NCBI GenBank assembly: GCA_027943335.1
Contig: BSBK01002798.1
Location: 930,001-994,000 of the forward strand
DNA length: 64,000 nt
From: Chamaecyparis obtusa
Taxonomy: Eukaryota; Streptophyta; Pinopsida; Cupressales; Cupressaceae
Reading direction: 5' to 3'
Shown here: piece by piece, positions 21,877-33,089 of the stretch
How positions within the stretch are numbered: the first letter of the stretch is position 1
Layout: each line of letters opens with the position of its first letter
The notes under the pieces: model-generated
Told to the model about the DNA's origin: nothing
Database searches by the model: none
Seen by the model: only the letters and a program-made list of their open reading frames with translations
Translations under genes and position numbers: made by a program

Positions 21877-22793
21877 TGTACACACTAGAATGTGCACTTC
21901 TCTAAGCCATTGCTTCCAAGAGAATCCATGAATGTGAAACTTTGGGAAGGTGACCTAGAGCTCCCTAGGCATGGAGTGCAAGGGTTTTAAGAATGCTCTC
22001 AGTTAGAGCTATTAAGCCAATAACCTTGCTAGTAAACCATGCAATGGGAGATTCAATGAGACAAGGGCAAGAATGTCAATATTCTCAAGAATCCAAATGG
22101 AGATGAAATGCAAGCTATGCTAAGAAGAGAAATGCAAACTTAGCTATGGAAATGAAAGATAAAAATATTACAAATCCCTGATAATTAAGCTATGTGAACT
22201 AAACTAGAGCATGAAAGGAAACTAAGCTAAGAAAGAATAAATATGAAGCTAAGCTAAGAATGCAAGAAATGAAGGCTAAATGCAATAAGATCTCCAAAAA
22301 GCTCCAAAGTCTCCAAGAAATCCTGCAACATAAGATTAGCATAAAAAGTTGGGATCCTAGAATGAGAAGAGAGCTCTTCTTTTATAGGAATTGAAAAGGA
22401 ATGGACCATGGAGATTAAGAGGCAAAAGATTTAATCAAGGGTGGAGCTTGAAAGAGGAGCAATCCATGTGCACAAGTTTCCTCCAATGAGAAATAAGTGT
22501 TAACTTTTGTGTCCCATGTGAGACAAAAAGACCTTTTCTTATTTTTATAAAATAAGAATAATGTTTTATTTGTGCAACTTAGGATAAGAGGAAAAGTGGG
22601 GGCTTTTTATTTAATAAAAGGGGAGGGAATTCCTTTTAATTGAATAAAAACTTAGGATAAAATGGTTAGCCCATAGAAAATAATTGAATAAATGATAGAA
22701 TTAGGATTTGATCAAGAATAAGCAATTGATGATTTTAGCAAATAATGCTAGCCAGGGGTTAATAGTCTAGATGACCATTTTTTGGTGATTACA
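21877..22793 (-). repeat. E3 left LTR (3' LTR in coding sense)
   Basis: 917 bp, TGTACACACTAG to GGTGATTACA; the same length as the right copy. Confidence 0.95.
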
Positions 22794-22806
22794 TTTGCCC
22801 CTCTTT
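22794..22806 (-). promoter_or_regulatory. E3 polypurine tract
   Basis: On the minus strand AAAGAGGGGCAAA abuts the LTR. It is identical to the E1 tract. Confidence 0.85.
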
Positions 22807-24202
22807 GACTAATGTGTGATCGATCTGGGAACACATTATGTCAAAGACTAGATCAGGTAAGAAGGCAATAGATAAAGATTTGACTCCAAAGTATGAAGTG
22901 CGGAGAGAGATAGCAAATCCTGCATGGTCAGCTTGGTAGCGATAGTACTGAACACTTAGGAGAGAGATGGATAGTACTAGAACTCAAGATGAGAACTAAC
23001 ATGTCAAGCACAAAGATAGATCGATCAGAGCACATGGAATGGTCAAGCATATGCTCTGGAGAATAGCCAATAGGATATGATGTGTTTGCCCCCTCAGGAT
23101 CAAAAGTGAAATTAGGTAGAGGGAAGGAAGAAGTAAGAGCAACATGATCAAATCACTAGAAATCATAATCGAAGATGAAAGATGATAGGATAACCATGAA
23201 GCAGTGAGGATATGCCCCAGTCAAGACCTCAGAGAGAGATGAATGAAATGAATGAAAGACTAGAAGGGTGAGAGAGATGGGGATGAAGAGGGAAAGAATG
23301 CCCCAGTGAAGATTGAAGGATCAGGCCTCAAAAGGTTAGCCAACTATGCGAAAGAAGGAGAAATGCAATTTTGACGATCAAGGTGAACTCAAATTTTAGT
23401 TTTGATCCTAAAATGAATAGAAAATGATGTGATATGAAAGACAAGAAGCAAAAGACATGATTAGGAAGAAGTGAAAGGTGAGCACAGTTTGACTAAGAAA
23501 TCCGTAAAAGATGAAAGAAGAGCTCTCTCCATATGCAAGATAAAAAACTAACTAACATGAACCTAAGAATGTAAGCTACTATGAAAAGTGGTTTACTTGC
23601 AAGGTTACAAAACTACTAGTCTCTAATATTTATCATCGAGTGTTATTGGTAGCGTCGCAAGATCATACAATACACACTAGTATAACTATGTGAATCTGAA
23701 TATGATCTATATCAGATAGAAATGTGGGAATCCCACCTAGGCACCAAAGACATACAGGTCAAGATGACTAGTGCAGTGAGGTTCCCTAAGTTTAGTATAG
23801 CAAGATTATACTCACATTGAGACACAAAGAAAGTCAAGATGACTATAAGCATGCACTTGCGAAAAACAATCAAGGATAATACATTGTAGATCCTAGTGTC
23901 AAGTGGAACAAGCATAAATGCTCATGATAGTGAGAATCAACAAGATATACTCACAAGTAGAAAGAAAATAAAACATGTCCTCGTGCCCCTAGTCTTCTAG
24001 CTCGAAATCATTGAAAACTATTAGGGAGAGAACACTCATCAAAGAAATCATCATAGACAACACACAAAGAAATAAAGTCAAGAAAATCTTAGCAAGGCAA
24101 GTGTTTAAGTGTGTGTGTGTGGGTCATAGAGTCAAACTTTGAGTATCGCATCTGCCAGTGAGAAATATCGTATCATTCTAGAATGCAGATGGGATATCTG
24201 AT

Positions 24203-24271
24203 AAGTGTTGAGAAACACTTGACGCTAGGGAAGTGTTGAAAAACATAGTTGGGGTGGCGTTGAAAAACACC
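24203..24271. other. Three related small hairpins in E3
   Basis: AAGTGTTGAGAAACACTT (24203-24220) is a perfect 7-bp stem with a GAGA loop. GTGTTGAAAAACAT (24233) and GGCGTTGAAAAACACC (24256) are weaker variants with the same GTT...AAC closure. Role unknown. Confidence 0.6.
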
Positions 24272-25129
24272 ATTGGAACTAAGTGGCCCAAGAAACCCGG
24301 ACACACAAAGAGACCCAAGATAAGCTAGAACAACGTATGCCCCCTAGACTAAGACAAGAGTCAATTCCAAGCTAGGAGAGGAAAAATGAGAAGTGGAGTG
24401 AATGAGCACCATGCAAGACTGATAGACATAGGTGTAAGGGTCTCAAGCAGTGCCTGTTTCCAAGTTTTCACCACTTGATAAATTTTTCCAAGACTTTATA
24501 TGCTTTTTAGGATTTTTTCAACATCATATATGAATTTTTTTTAAATTTTTTTCAAGATCAATAAAATATGTACAAAGGATGCCCCTAAACCAAATGGACA
24601 TCAAACTCCCAAACAAGATCACATCATGTAGTTCCAATGCCTAGGAAGGTGGAGAACAAGAGGGATTAGCAAGTTGGTGGAAGAGATGGAAGACAAGAGA
24701 ATGAAAGAGAATGAAGGGAAGAAATCCTCAAGGGAAAACTCTTCAAGAGTACCCAAGAGAGGGGAAAAAAATGTCATGTAAAACACATTTGGACAAGCAA
24801 TGAAAATGCCAACATAGGATAAGTCACAAAGGCGTAATGCAAAAGAAGGAAAGGATGCAGTCCAAAGGAGTAGACATGTCAAGAGGCTTCATAGCATCAT
24901 GTTTTACTCTTTTTTATTAGATCAAGACGAAAGGGGAAAAAGATGATGAAAGGCTAGAGTGAATGGAGGAAACTAAATATGAAGGCTAAACATGAAAGGA
25001 ATGAAAGAAAGATCATTGTAAGATAGCTCACAAGATAGCCAAATGTTCGTGCATAGGTCAACATTGTCAAGATCAAAGAGAGAAGACATAATGGATGAAA
25101 TATGTAGAAGAACTATGCATGATGCCTGA

Positions 25130-25260
25130 TTGCCAGGTTTTCATCATGGTACTTATCCAAAGTGCCACAAGGGAGTGGTTTTCACCATAGGATGAATTTA
25201 TTTTTCTTTACTTTTGCTACCAAGACACCTGTTTCCAGATTTCCACCAAGGCACATTTTT
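25130..25260 (-). repeat. E3 copies of the GTGAAAACCTGG motif block
   Basis: On the minus strand this reads, in part, AAATGTGCCTTGGTGGAAAT then CTGGAAACAGGTGTCTTGGT. It matches the third E1 copy at 7296-7340 including flanks. A further copy lies near 24452-24475. Confidence 0.75.
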
Positions 25261-25434
25261 TATTTTTTTATTTTTTTTAAATTTTATTTTCTTATATTTT
25301 TTGGAAGAAGGCAATCTTTTTAGATAATGCTCCTTGAAAGGATAAACCATGATATGCCAAGGATTCAAAATTATATCCTCAAAGATGTTGATAGGGAAAG
25401 GAAGATGGAAGAGAAAAAAATAGAGGATAAGGTT

Positions 25435-27710
25435 TTATGTAAAGCGAGTGAGGTTGGAAGATAGGAGGAATAGACAAATGAAGAAAAATGATAGAAGGTA
25501 GAAGGATAATGAATGGAAGAATTGTGAAAGGGTATATGGAAAGGAAGGCAAGATCAATGTTAACAGACACCTTGAAGGGTAGCGAGAGGATGGAGGAAAT
25601 GTGAATGAAGGAATATGAGAAGGAATATGGTGAATGTTTAGCAGAGGTTGCGATTTAGGCGCATGGAATGAAAGAATATTTTTGGAAGAAGATGAAGTGG
25701 AAGCTTTTGGAAGCTTGAATGTCAACTTCACTTGTTTCTCAACATTAGACTCTTTCAAGAGAGACTTTGGAATCCATATAGAATTAGGCTTTTCATTTAT
25801 TTTTGATGATTTAGAGAGAATATTTTCAATGATGGATTTTGGAACCCATACTTGTCTTTTAGTTTTCTTCTTAGATATCTCTCTTGACTTTATACCTCCA
25901 TGTCGATTAGAGGAGACATGGTGATCTTCTTTTTTTGATAGATTTTTGTATTGCTTCTTTTTCTTGTATTGAACATTCAAGTTACTTCCAAAAGACTTGA
26001 GACTTGTGGAAGAAGAAGGATGATATGACTAGTGTAGATGGGTGGATGGATGAAAAGGATTCAAGGGTATGCATCTATGTTGATCTTGAGGAAAGATAGG
26101 AGATGAAGGGACGTAAGGACCCAAGATGGATGATGAATTAGGAGAGTTAGGAGAGGAAAGTGAGGGGACATAAGGGCCCAAGATGGAAGGAAGATGTGAA
26201 GCCTTTGGTATTGGTGGAGGAAGTCCAAGGATGGATGTGGAAGATGCAAAAGGATAATCAACCAATTCATCAACATTTATATGACAACCAAGGACATCAT
26301 CATCTTTAGAGTGAGCATTAGGATTTTTGATAGGATCATGAACATCTTGAATAGGAGCAACTTCTTCGATAAGATTGTTCAAAGCTTGCAAAGACTTAGG
26401 AAGAGTAGAAAGTGGAAGCGAACATGGAGTGGTAGAACAAGAAGATGGATGACTTTGATCTTGACAAGGAGCTTTGGATAGCATAAGCATATAATTTTTC
26501 TCTTGATTTTCAATAGGCTTAACATTAGAAGTAACAACATTATTTTTAATAACCTTAATGGAAGTATCATCTTTGGAAAGCGCAAGTGGAGTAAGGTTAT
26601 TTTGATTGTCAATAAGCTTGAAAGTGTAAGTAGTAGCTTGATCTTTCTTAGGAAGAGACTTAAGACATGGTGGAATGAATGAGGAAGGGCATGTAGGATC
26701 AAAAAACCATGAAACGGATAAGAGACATCATGAAAAGGATTGGATGACATGGAGGGTTCTTGATCTTGATCTTTCTTTATGTTCTTTTCTTTATCATTTT
26801 TAGAGTCCTCTTGACATGGAGCCACTTCTAAGGACAAGGAAGCATGTTGGAATTTTATGAAAGAATTTGGAAGAGATAGTGAAGGACTAGCTGAAGTAGG
26901 CATTATAACACATAAAGCCTTAGGCTCTTTAGGTTTAGCATTATTGAAAGTATTTTCAGCCAAGTGAAGGTTAGCTTGATTTTCTTTAAGAGGTAGCCCT
27001 TGAGGATAACTATAGGGAACCATATGAAAAGTATTAGGACTTTCATTGGATGAAAGATTTGTGAAAGATTTGGAAGACTCGAAAGCTTTAGGAAGTGTAT
27101 GGGTATCGGAGGAAGTAGGGGATGGAAGGGAACCATCACAAGACAAAGGTCCATCATTAACATAATCTTGCTTGAGAGAGAAATATTTATCTTTAGCATG
27201 AGGGTTCTTAGAGGAAGGATTCTTATAGTATTGACATTTCATATCAGTGCAGTACATTTTATATTCGTCAACAAAAGTGGATGCATCATCTAGGTATTAT
27301 TGACAGAAATCATCAAAGTCTTGTTCAAAATCAGAATCATATGGATCACCATCACAATCTATCAAATGTGATGTCCCATTTCTAGTAAGCACAAGCACAC
27401 GACTAGGACTCTTAGGAATAGAGGTATCATAAGGACTATCATATTTCTCATCATGGTATGTCTTGATAAGAGAAGTAAGACTCTTGGGAGAAGTAGAAGA
27501 GGAATGAGATCATGAAGAAGAGGAAAGCAAAGACCTAGTGGAGGAAGAAGACTTGGATAATGAGGAATGAAAATAATGTCTAGAAGAGTCATGACGAGAC
27601 TTGGAAGATGAGGAAGAATGAGAAGACTTAGAAGATGAAATTTTTTTGGAAGAAGGAGGTCGTGACAGGATCATGTCTATGATCCTAGCAAATGCATCTA
27701 ATTTAAGCAT
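25435..27710 (-). pseudogene. E3 ORF1, Ser-rich protein with E1-like C-terminus
   Basis: Frame one runs from about 27710 (MLKLDAFARIIDMILSRPPS) through a Ser-rich stretch and RVLVLTRNGTSHLI, which resembles E1's MTVMTRSGKTYPI. A frame change near 26700 leads to a second frame ending near 25435. The C-terminal part reads SFGSNLNVQYKKKKQ, then HHVSSNRH, then WVPKSI and WIPKSL, clearly homologous to E1 ORF1 (SFGSNLDVQHKNKN, HHVPSNRH). Two in-frame stops lie upstream. A short repeat SILGPYVPS occurs twice. The retropepsin remnant of E1 is not visible here. Function unknown. Confidence 0.6.
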
Positions 27711-29087
27711 CTTTTATTTTATTCTTGTCTTAAGTTTAACATCCATGCAATATCTAGAAGGACTATTGGAAGAATATTACTCTTCAAATTGAGTAATGAG
27801 TTCAAGATCATCTATTCTCAAGAGAGGTTCCATAACAAGATAGTTGAAATTTATGGTTCTAGAAGAGGAGGAATCAAGCATGGAAGTGAAAGAAGAGAAG
27901 AATAGAGGAAGGTAGACTAGATAATAAGAGGAAAAGAATCAAGAAGACATGAAGAGTTTAGGAAGAAGAGGAAGAAGCATGAAGGAAGAAGAAAAAGGAT
28001 GAAAATGGGAGACTAAGAAGACATGGGAGATGTGGAAGAAAAGGGACCAAGAGTCATTTTGTGCAATTTGATACCATTTGAGTTCATTTGGATATTGAGC
28101 AACATGTCACAGTACCTAAGATCTGACCTAGACCGACCAAGGGAGACTGGAAGTGACACAAATTAGTAAGACAACAACCAATAATGAGATAGCAAAATAA
28201 CTCTGTGCGATAGTTTCCAGGTAAGTAGTTTGACTCTTGACCAGTGAACGTGAAAAACTCAATGTTGAAGGTAATTTGGTCAATATTGTAAGTTGGAAGT
28301 ACAATTTCTTGGTTTCAAGCACAGTAATATCAGGAAATAGACAAGTTTGCAAATAGTAGGTGATCAAACATGTCATAAAACACTTGCACAAGGGCAAAAG
28401 CAACCTTGCCAAGACAAGTAATTATGATATCAAAACAAAAAATTATATGAGCACTACCGTGATGTTTTATATTTGAGAATGTTTGCACAGGTAGATCACA
28501 GTGAGAACACTTCAAACACTCACTAACTAGAAGGAAAAAGGCTCAATACTTAACAACTTGGCCCACACTTGATGTCCCGTCACCTCACACAAAGTGGTTA
28601 CCCACAATAGATGTTGGCTTTGTCATGGAAGTGCCAATGGCACAACCAAAGGAACACAGATGGTGAGTAGTCTTGGGGTGATCTGGGTTAGTCCACTGGG
28701 ATAAATCATTGTACCAAGATGTTAAGCGGCAAAATTGGGTAGCTTCTATCTATGGTTCTTAGTAAGGGCTTCCATTCGTAATACTCCTCTTGCTCCTCGA
28801 AGGGACTCCTTACCTTGCGGCAAGTAACGAACCTCGCGCCCACAAGAGTACCTTAAACATTCTTTCTCAACATTTTCCTTATGGTCACAATCCCATAAGT
28901 ACTCACATTAAGCGAAGATAAGTACTACGTCTACCAAGATTTTGTGTCTTTGATAGCCTTGAGTTTATAGTGGGTTGGGATAGCTCAGTATTAACTTGTC
29001 CCCACTTGGGTCGTTCCTCTTGATTGCTCAAGAGCAGGCCCACTAAAGGATTCTAGAACTAAACAAAGAGTGGATCAACCTTTGAGT

Positions 29088-29254
29088 TTCAAGATTTCTA
29101 TTTCACCTCAAAGGTGAAGAACATACTCTCCTAGCTCAAAAATATCTCCCAAACACACCAAGCAAAGGTTCAATTACCCTCTTGTTTTCAAAATCTAGAA
29201 GCGGGTCAAGATTTCTAGTTCACCACAAGGGTGAAGAGCATACTCTCCTACCAC
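29088..29254. repeat. 46-bp direct repeat with hairpin in E3 leader
   Basis: Copies begin TCAAGATTTCTA and end CATACTCTCCTA. Each contains TTCACC, a five-base loop and GGTGAA (29102-29118; 29219-29235). The loops differ (TCAAA, ACAAG) while the stems are identical. Confidence 0.7.
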
Positions 29255-29757
29255 CAAAAGACTCCTACAACAAGATATTAAGTGCCTAAGAAATGAAGCA
29301 ACTAGTATATGTCACACTTAAAAATGAAAGCAATTAAACAAGCACTTGATTGGTTTTTATGCTTTGGGCAGCCCTGCAAAAACCATTAGTAGCCCTTGTG
29401 CATTTGGAGCTTTGACATGTGTTCTTTTAAGAAAATATTTCAAGCAATGAGAGCACCTACAAGCACAACTTGTTAGCTCCACAATGGTTAGCATGTAAAA
29501 AATCAAATAATCTACAAGTAAAATAGCTAATCAAATGAAAAAATTTGAAAATGAAACCAATATGGTTGGATCAGGCTCGCAAAGAGCTTTCCAACGATAT
29601 ATCACACTTCAATTTTTGATACTGTATGTGAAAATTTCTCAAAAATGGGTGCTAGTTTTGTAGAGTGGCACAAATTTTGAAAACACCAGAATTTTTTTTA
29701 AAAAAAAATCACTTGCAAAATAGAAAATAGAAAGTAGGAAAATTGAAAACCTAACCA

Positions 29758-29927
29758 CGCGCGAGAAAGCACAAGCCCGCGTGAGAATGTACGATGGCTC
29801 ATGCGAGGAAGTACAAGGGCTCATGCGAGAAAGTACATAGGCCCGCACGATAAAACACTTCGTCACGCATAGAAGCACTAGAAATAGCAAATATTTGTGC
29901 AATATGGTGAGAAACCTCGCGCGAGAT
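29758..29927. repeat. 21-22 bp CG-rich tandem repeat (E3)
   Basis: Cores like CGCGCGAGAA start at 29758, 29778, 29800, 29822, 29844, 29864, with another at 29918. This is the same core and period as the array inside the E1 PMD intron, in a different part of the element. Confidence 0.85.
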
Positions 29928-30041
29928 TCTGTAACAGTGATGCACAAAAGTATGGACAGCGTATGAAAATCGCAAAAAAATAAAAAATAGCCGAAACCTG
30001 CAGTGAAAATGCAAAAAAAAAGGACAAAACAGAGTTGTTTA

Positions 30042-30060
30042 GCCCCACGGTGGGCGCCAA
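30042..30060 (-). promoter_or_regulatory. E3 primer-binding site
   Basis: On the minus strand TTGGCGCCCACCGTGGGGC lies next to the LTR after a short T run. Same site as in E1. Confidence 0.85.
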
Positions 30061-30063
30061 AAA

Positions 30064-30980
30064 TGTACACACTAGAATGTGCACTTCTCTAAGCCATTGC
30101 TTCCAAGAGAATCCATGAATGGGAAACCTTGGGAAGGCGACCTAGAGCTCCCTAGGCATGGAGTGCAAGGGTTTTAAGAATGCTCTCAGCTACAGCTATT
30201 AAGCCAATAACCTTGCTAGTAAACCATGCAATGGGAGATTCAATGAGATAAGGGAAAGAATGCCAATATCCTCAAAAATCCAAATGGAGATGAAATGCAA
30301 GCTATGCTAAGAATGAAAATGCAAACTAAGCTATGGAAATGAAAGATAAGAGTATTACAAATCCTTGATAATTAAGCTATGTGAACTAAACTAGAGCATG
30401 AAAGGAAACTAAGCTAAGAAAGCATAAATATGAAGCTAAGCTAAGAATGCAAGAAATGAAGGCTAAATGCAATAAGATCTCCAAAAAGCTCCAAAGTCTC
30501 CAAGAAATCCTGCAGCATAAGATTAGCATAAAAAGTTGGGATCCTAGAATGAGAAGAGAGCTCTTCTTTTATAGGAATTGAAAAGGAATGGACCATGGAG
30601 ATTAAGAGGCAAAAGATTTAATCAAGGGTGGAGCTTAAAAGAGGAGCAATCCATGTGCACAAGTTTCCTCCAATGAGAAATAAGTGTTGACTTTTGTTTC
30701 CCATGTGAGACAAAAAAGCCTTTTCTTATTTTTATAAAATAAGAATAATGCTTTATTTGTGCAACTTAGGATAAGAGGAAAAGTGGGGGCTTTTTATTTA
30801 ATAAAAGGGGAGGGAATTCCTTTTAATTAAATAAAGACTTAGGATAAAATGGTTAGCCCATAGAAAATAATCAAATAAATGATAGAATTAGGATTTGATC
30901 AAGAATAAGCAATTGATGATTTTAGCAAATAATGCTAGCAAGGGGCTAATAGTCTAGATGACCATTTTTTGGTGATTACA
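30064..30980 (-). repeat. E3 right LTR (5' LTR in coding sense)
   Basis: 917 bp, TGTACACAC to GATTACA. Differences from the left copy are mostly single-base transitions. Confidence 0.95.
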
Positions 30981-30985
30981 AAAAT

Positions 30986-32090
30986 TATAACTTTTATCAA
31001 CTTCAACATATTTTAACCATGTAAGCAATATAATTACTAACCATAAAAAGATATTCATACACAATAACACAATGACACAAGATATGTTGACTAGGGAACC
31101 TCTTGATCAAAGAGTAAACCCCGGTGGGAATGATACCCACAAAAGATGCACTAATATGAATATTCTTTGTGAAAGGATGGACTCAGTTAGGAGCCTTATG
31201 AAATACATTCAGTACATATGAATCTCGGTTAGGAGATTTTGAATCCCTGCTAAAAGATTCTAACTCTGTTAGGAGTTATGGAAGACAAAAGGACCCACTG
31301 CCCAAACAACTTCAATGGCAAGATCACTGAACACACTGTCCAATTGATGTCTAAATTATTCAATAGAATAATATCAAGTCATTACTGATCTCAACAAAAT
31401 GTTACCTCTTCTCTGATTGTGCCAAACTGCACTTCACTGCTACACCAGATCTCAATTTCAAATCTCTGTACCTCACATATCCTCTTCACAAATTCACTTT
31501 CACAATTACATAATCCACATATTACAACAAGGAAAAACATTCCTTTCTTTATACCAAACTCAAGTAATTACAAATGAGTCGGCATCCAATTACAAAATAA
31601 AAGGTTTCCACACGTTATATCAAATTTACACAAAATTATCGGCTTCCAATTATAATAATTCTTCACTTGTACGACCTCAAAGTCTATGCTGTTATCCACA
31701 TCACTATCAACATGTCTTCAACTTCCCTTTAACTACACAAAACTAGATTCCATCTCGATTAGGAGATATCATCTAATTTCCACAAACCCTTACTTAGGAA
31801 CATTGCTTGAATACTGCTTCCACCAAAATGCTCATAACTTCCATGAATAAATGAATTACTATCTGCGCTCTTAACCATGAACATATAACATATCCAAGAG
31901 TAAATCTTGAACATCATATAGCTCTATAATATCCCGCGTGCGCTAATCAAAACACTATCTGCTCCTCTGCTAATCTCCAATAGATCACTATGTTGACATC
32001 AATGACAATCATAGTCATGAATGCAACAACAATTGCTACAGAATAGTTGCCAATACTCCCATAGGATATACTAAGCATTCATTCCTAACA
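30986..32090 (-). repeat. Copia second LTR, remainder
   Basis: Continuation of the LTR begun at 21816, ending CATTCCTAACA at 32090, followed by the TSD TAACT (32091-32095). With the first part it totals about 1166 bp versus 1174 in the other copy. Confidence 0.9.
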
Positions 32091-32095
32091 TAACT

Positions 32096-32712
32096 TATAA
32101 CCACAAATAAAAATAAATGGCACTTATCTTTATTGATGTTGAAAACCTAGTACATAAGAGTTCATAGTTGCACTTGTTTATCAAATTCTATTATATGAAA
32201 ATTTATCTTGTATTGTCTTCCCTCTTTACATTTTACATTATGTATATATACATGTTTGAGTTGCTTTCACACTTCTTTAGGGTGAAAAGACACACCCTTA
32301 TTACAAATTATTTAAAAAAATGATAAACTAACTAAAAAATATCTACCTATCGTTTGGATTTGGGTCTGGTTGGAAAACCAAAACACCTTGTGGAAAGCTA
32401 AGAGTTTTACTAGAGATAGGAAATTTGATTTCCCAAACTGGGTCTTTTTTAGATTTTTAAAATTCAACCATCTTTGCAGTAGGTCAAAATTTTAGCATTT
32501 TCTGAAGGCTTTGATCACAAAATTTTGATTGTTCCTGTCACAGAGCTTCCTTTCTTAATCTCTCAACTTTTAATTGAAAATTAATATAATTTTTTTATCC
32601 CATTTCATGTATTCTATCATTAATTATTTGGCACGGAAATTAAGAGGCCATTTTTTAGGGTTTTATCACTATATAGGACTCCAAATTTTGCCCAAAATTT
32701 AGAGCTCCAACA
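32096..32712 (-). repeat. E2 left LTR, remainder
   Basis: 617 bp completing the LTR begun at 16766, ending GAGCTCCAACA. It aligns with 35731-36370. Contains GTATATATAC near 32239. Confidence 0.85.
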
Positions 32713-32839
32713 TGCTCTTTCTGGGGACGTATGCTCCATGTGAACATAGCGAGATTCCAACTATCTCTAGAGAAGCAAACCAAGTATGAAGTCTATTAGG
32801 CTATAGAGTCACTGCATATTTCAATAATCAAATCAAATC

Positions 32840-33082
32840 TCATTCGGTGGCCCTAGGCGACCAAAACATGGAATCAACATTTTCCCCTATCAAACACTTG
32901 ATTTTGATCATGTAACACTTTGGATTTCCTAAATACAATGCCATCATTTTTTTGAACAATACTTGTTGCTTTATCAATGTATTTTTTGGTATTCTCTTTT
33001 TGTTTTTCCTTTGAGAAATCATTGATGCACTTTGTTCCTTGCCAAATGGATGCTCTTTATGGTCATGCATGTGACTAGTCAT
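32840..33082 (-). pseudogene. E2 distal frame, unrecognised
   Basis: An 80-codon frame (MTSHMHDHKEHPFGKEQSAS) in a different phase from the gag frame upstream, rich in Lys and Met. It is probably the tail of the E2 protein after a frameshift near 33085. No motif recognised. Confidence 0.4.
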
Positions 33083-33089
33083 ATAAGCA

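Larger units (their letters stand above)
22807..25434 (-). other. E3 3' noncoding region
   Basis: About 2.6 kb with no supported frame. It holds three short hairpins near 24203-24271, a (GT)n run near 24107, and copies of the motif block seen in E1 at about 24452-24475 and 25130-25260 amid T-rich runs (A-rich on the element strand). Confidence 0.6.
27711..30041 (-). other. E3 leader, noncoding
   Basis: About 2.3 kb between PBS and ORF1. It contains the CG-rich 21-22 bp repeat (29758-29927) and a duplicated segment of about 46 bp (29088-29134 and 29209-29254). Each copy has a TTCACC...GGTGAA hairpin. No gag is recognisable. Confidence 0.6.
21877..30980 (-). mobile_element. E3: non-autonomous LTR retrotransposon related to E1
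   Basis: 9.1 kb between TGTACACAC and GATTACA. LTRs are 917 bp (21877-22793 and 30064-30980) with about 30 differences by eye, roughly 3 percent. PBS (30042-30060) and PPT (22794-22806) are the same as in E1. Internal coding is minus: a Ser-rich ORF (25435-27710) with a C-terminal segment homologous to E1 ORF1. It also shares the GTGAAAACCTGG block and the 21-22 bp CG-rich repeat with E1. There is no PMD gene, RT, RNase H or integrase. Confidence 0.9.
17454..32090 (-). mobile_element. Internally deleted Ty1/copia retrotransposon, itself split by E3
   Basis: Termini are TGTTAGAAA...CCTAACA with TSD TAACT. Without E3 (21877-30980) it is about 5.5 kb. Minus-strand order is 5' LTR (32090-21816, split by E3), PBS, gag, zinc knuckle, protease, integrase start, then a direct jump to the C-terminal RT/RNase H, PPT, 3' LTR (18627-17454). 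The integrase C-terminal half and most of RT are missing, so this copy is defective. Confidence 0.9.

Noticed and set aside
24619..24882. 87-codon hydrophobic minus-strand frame in E3
   Set aside because: Purine-rich plus strand gives Leu/Ser/Phe-rich shadow frames throughout this region; no homolog in E1.
28740..28840. GC-rich patch in the E3 leader that might be a tRNA or rRNA fragment
   Set aside because: A short CTTGC/GCAAG palindrome and GGTTCG are present, but no cloverleaf or B-box consensus could be built.
29639..30084. Overlapping Phe/Cys-rich minus-strand frames across the CG-rich repeat
   Set aside because: Three frames overlap, and the 21-22 bp repeat changes phase, so a coding repeat is unlikely.
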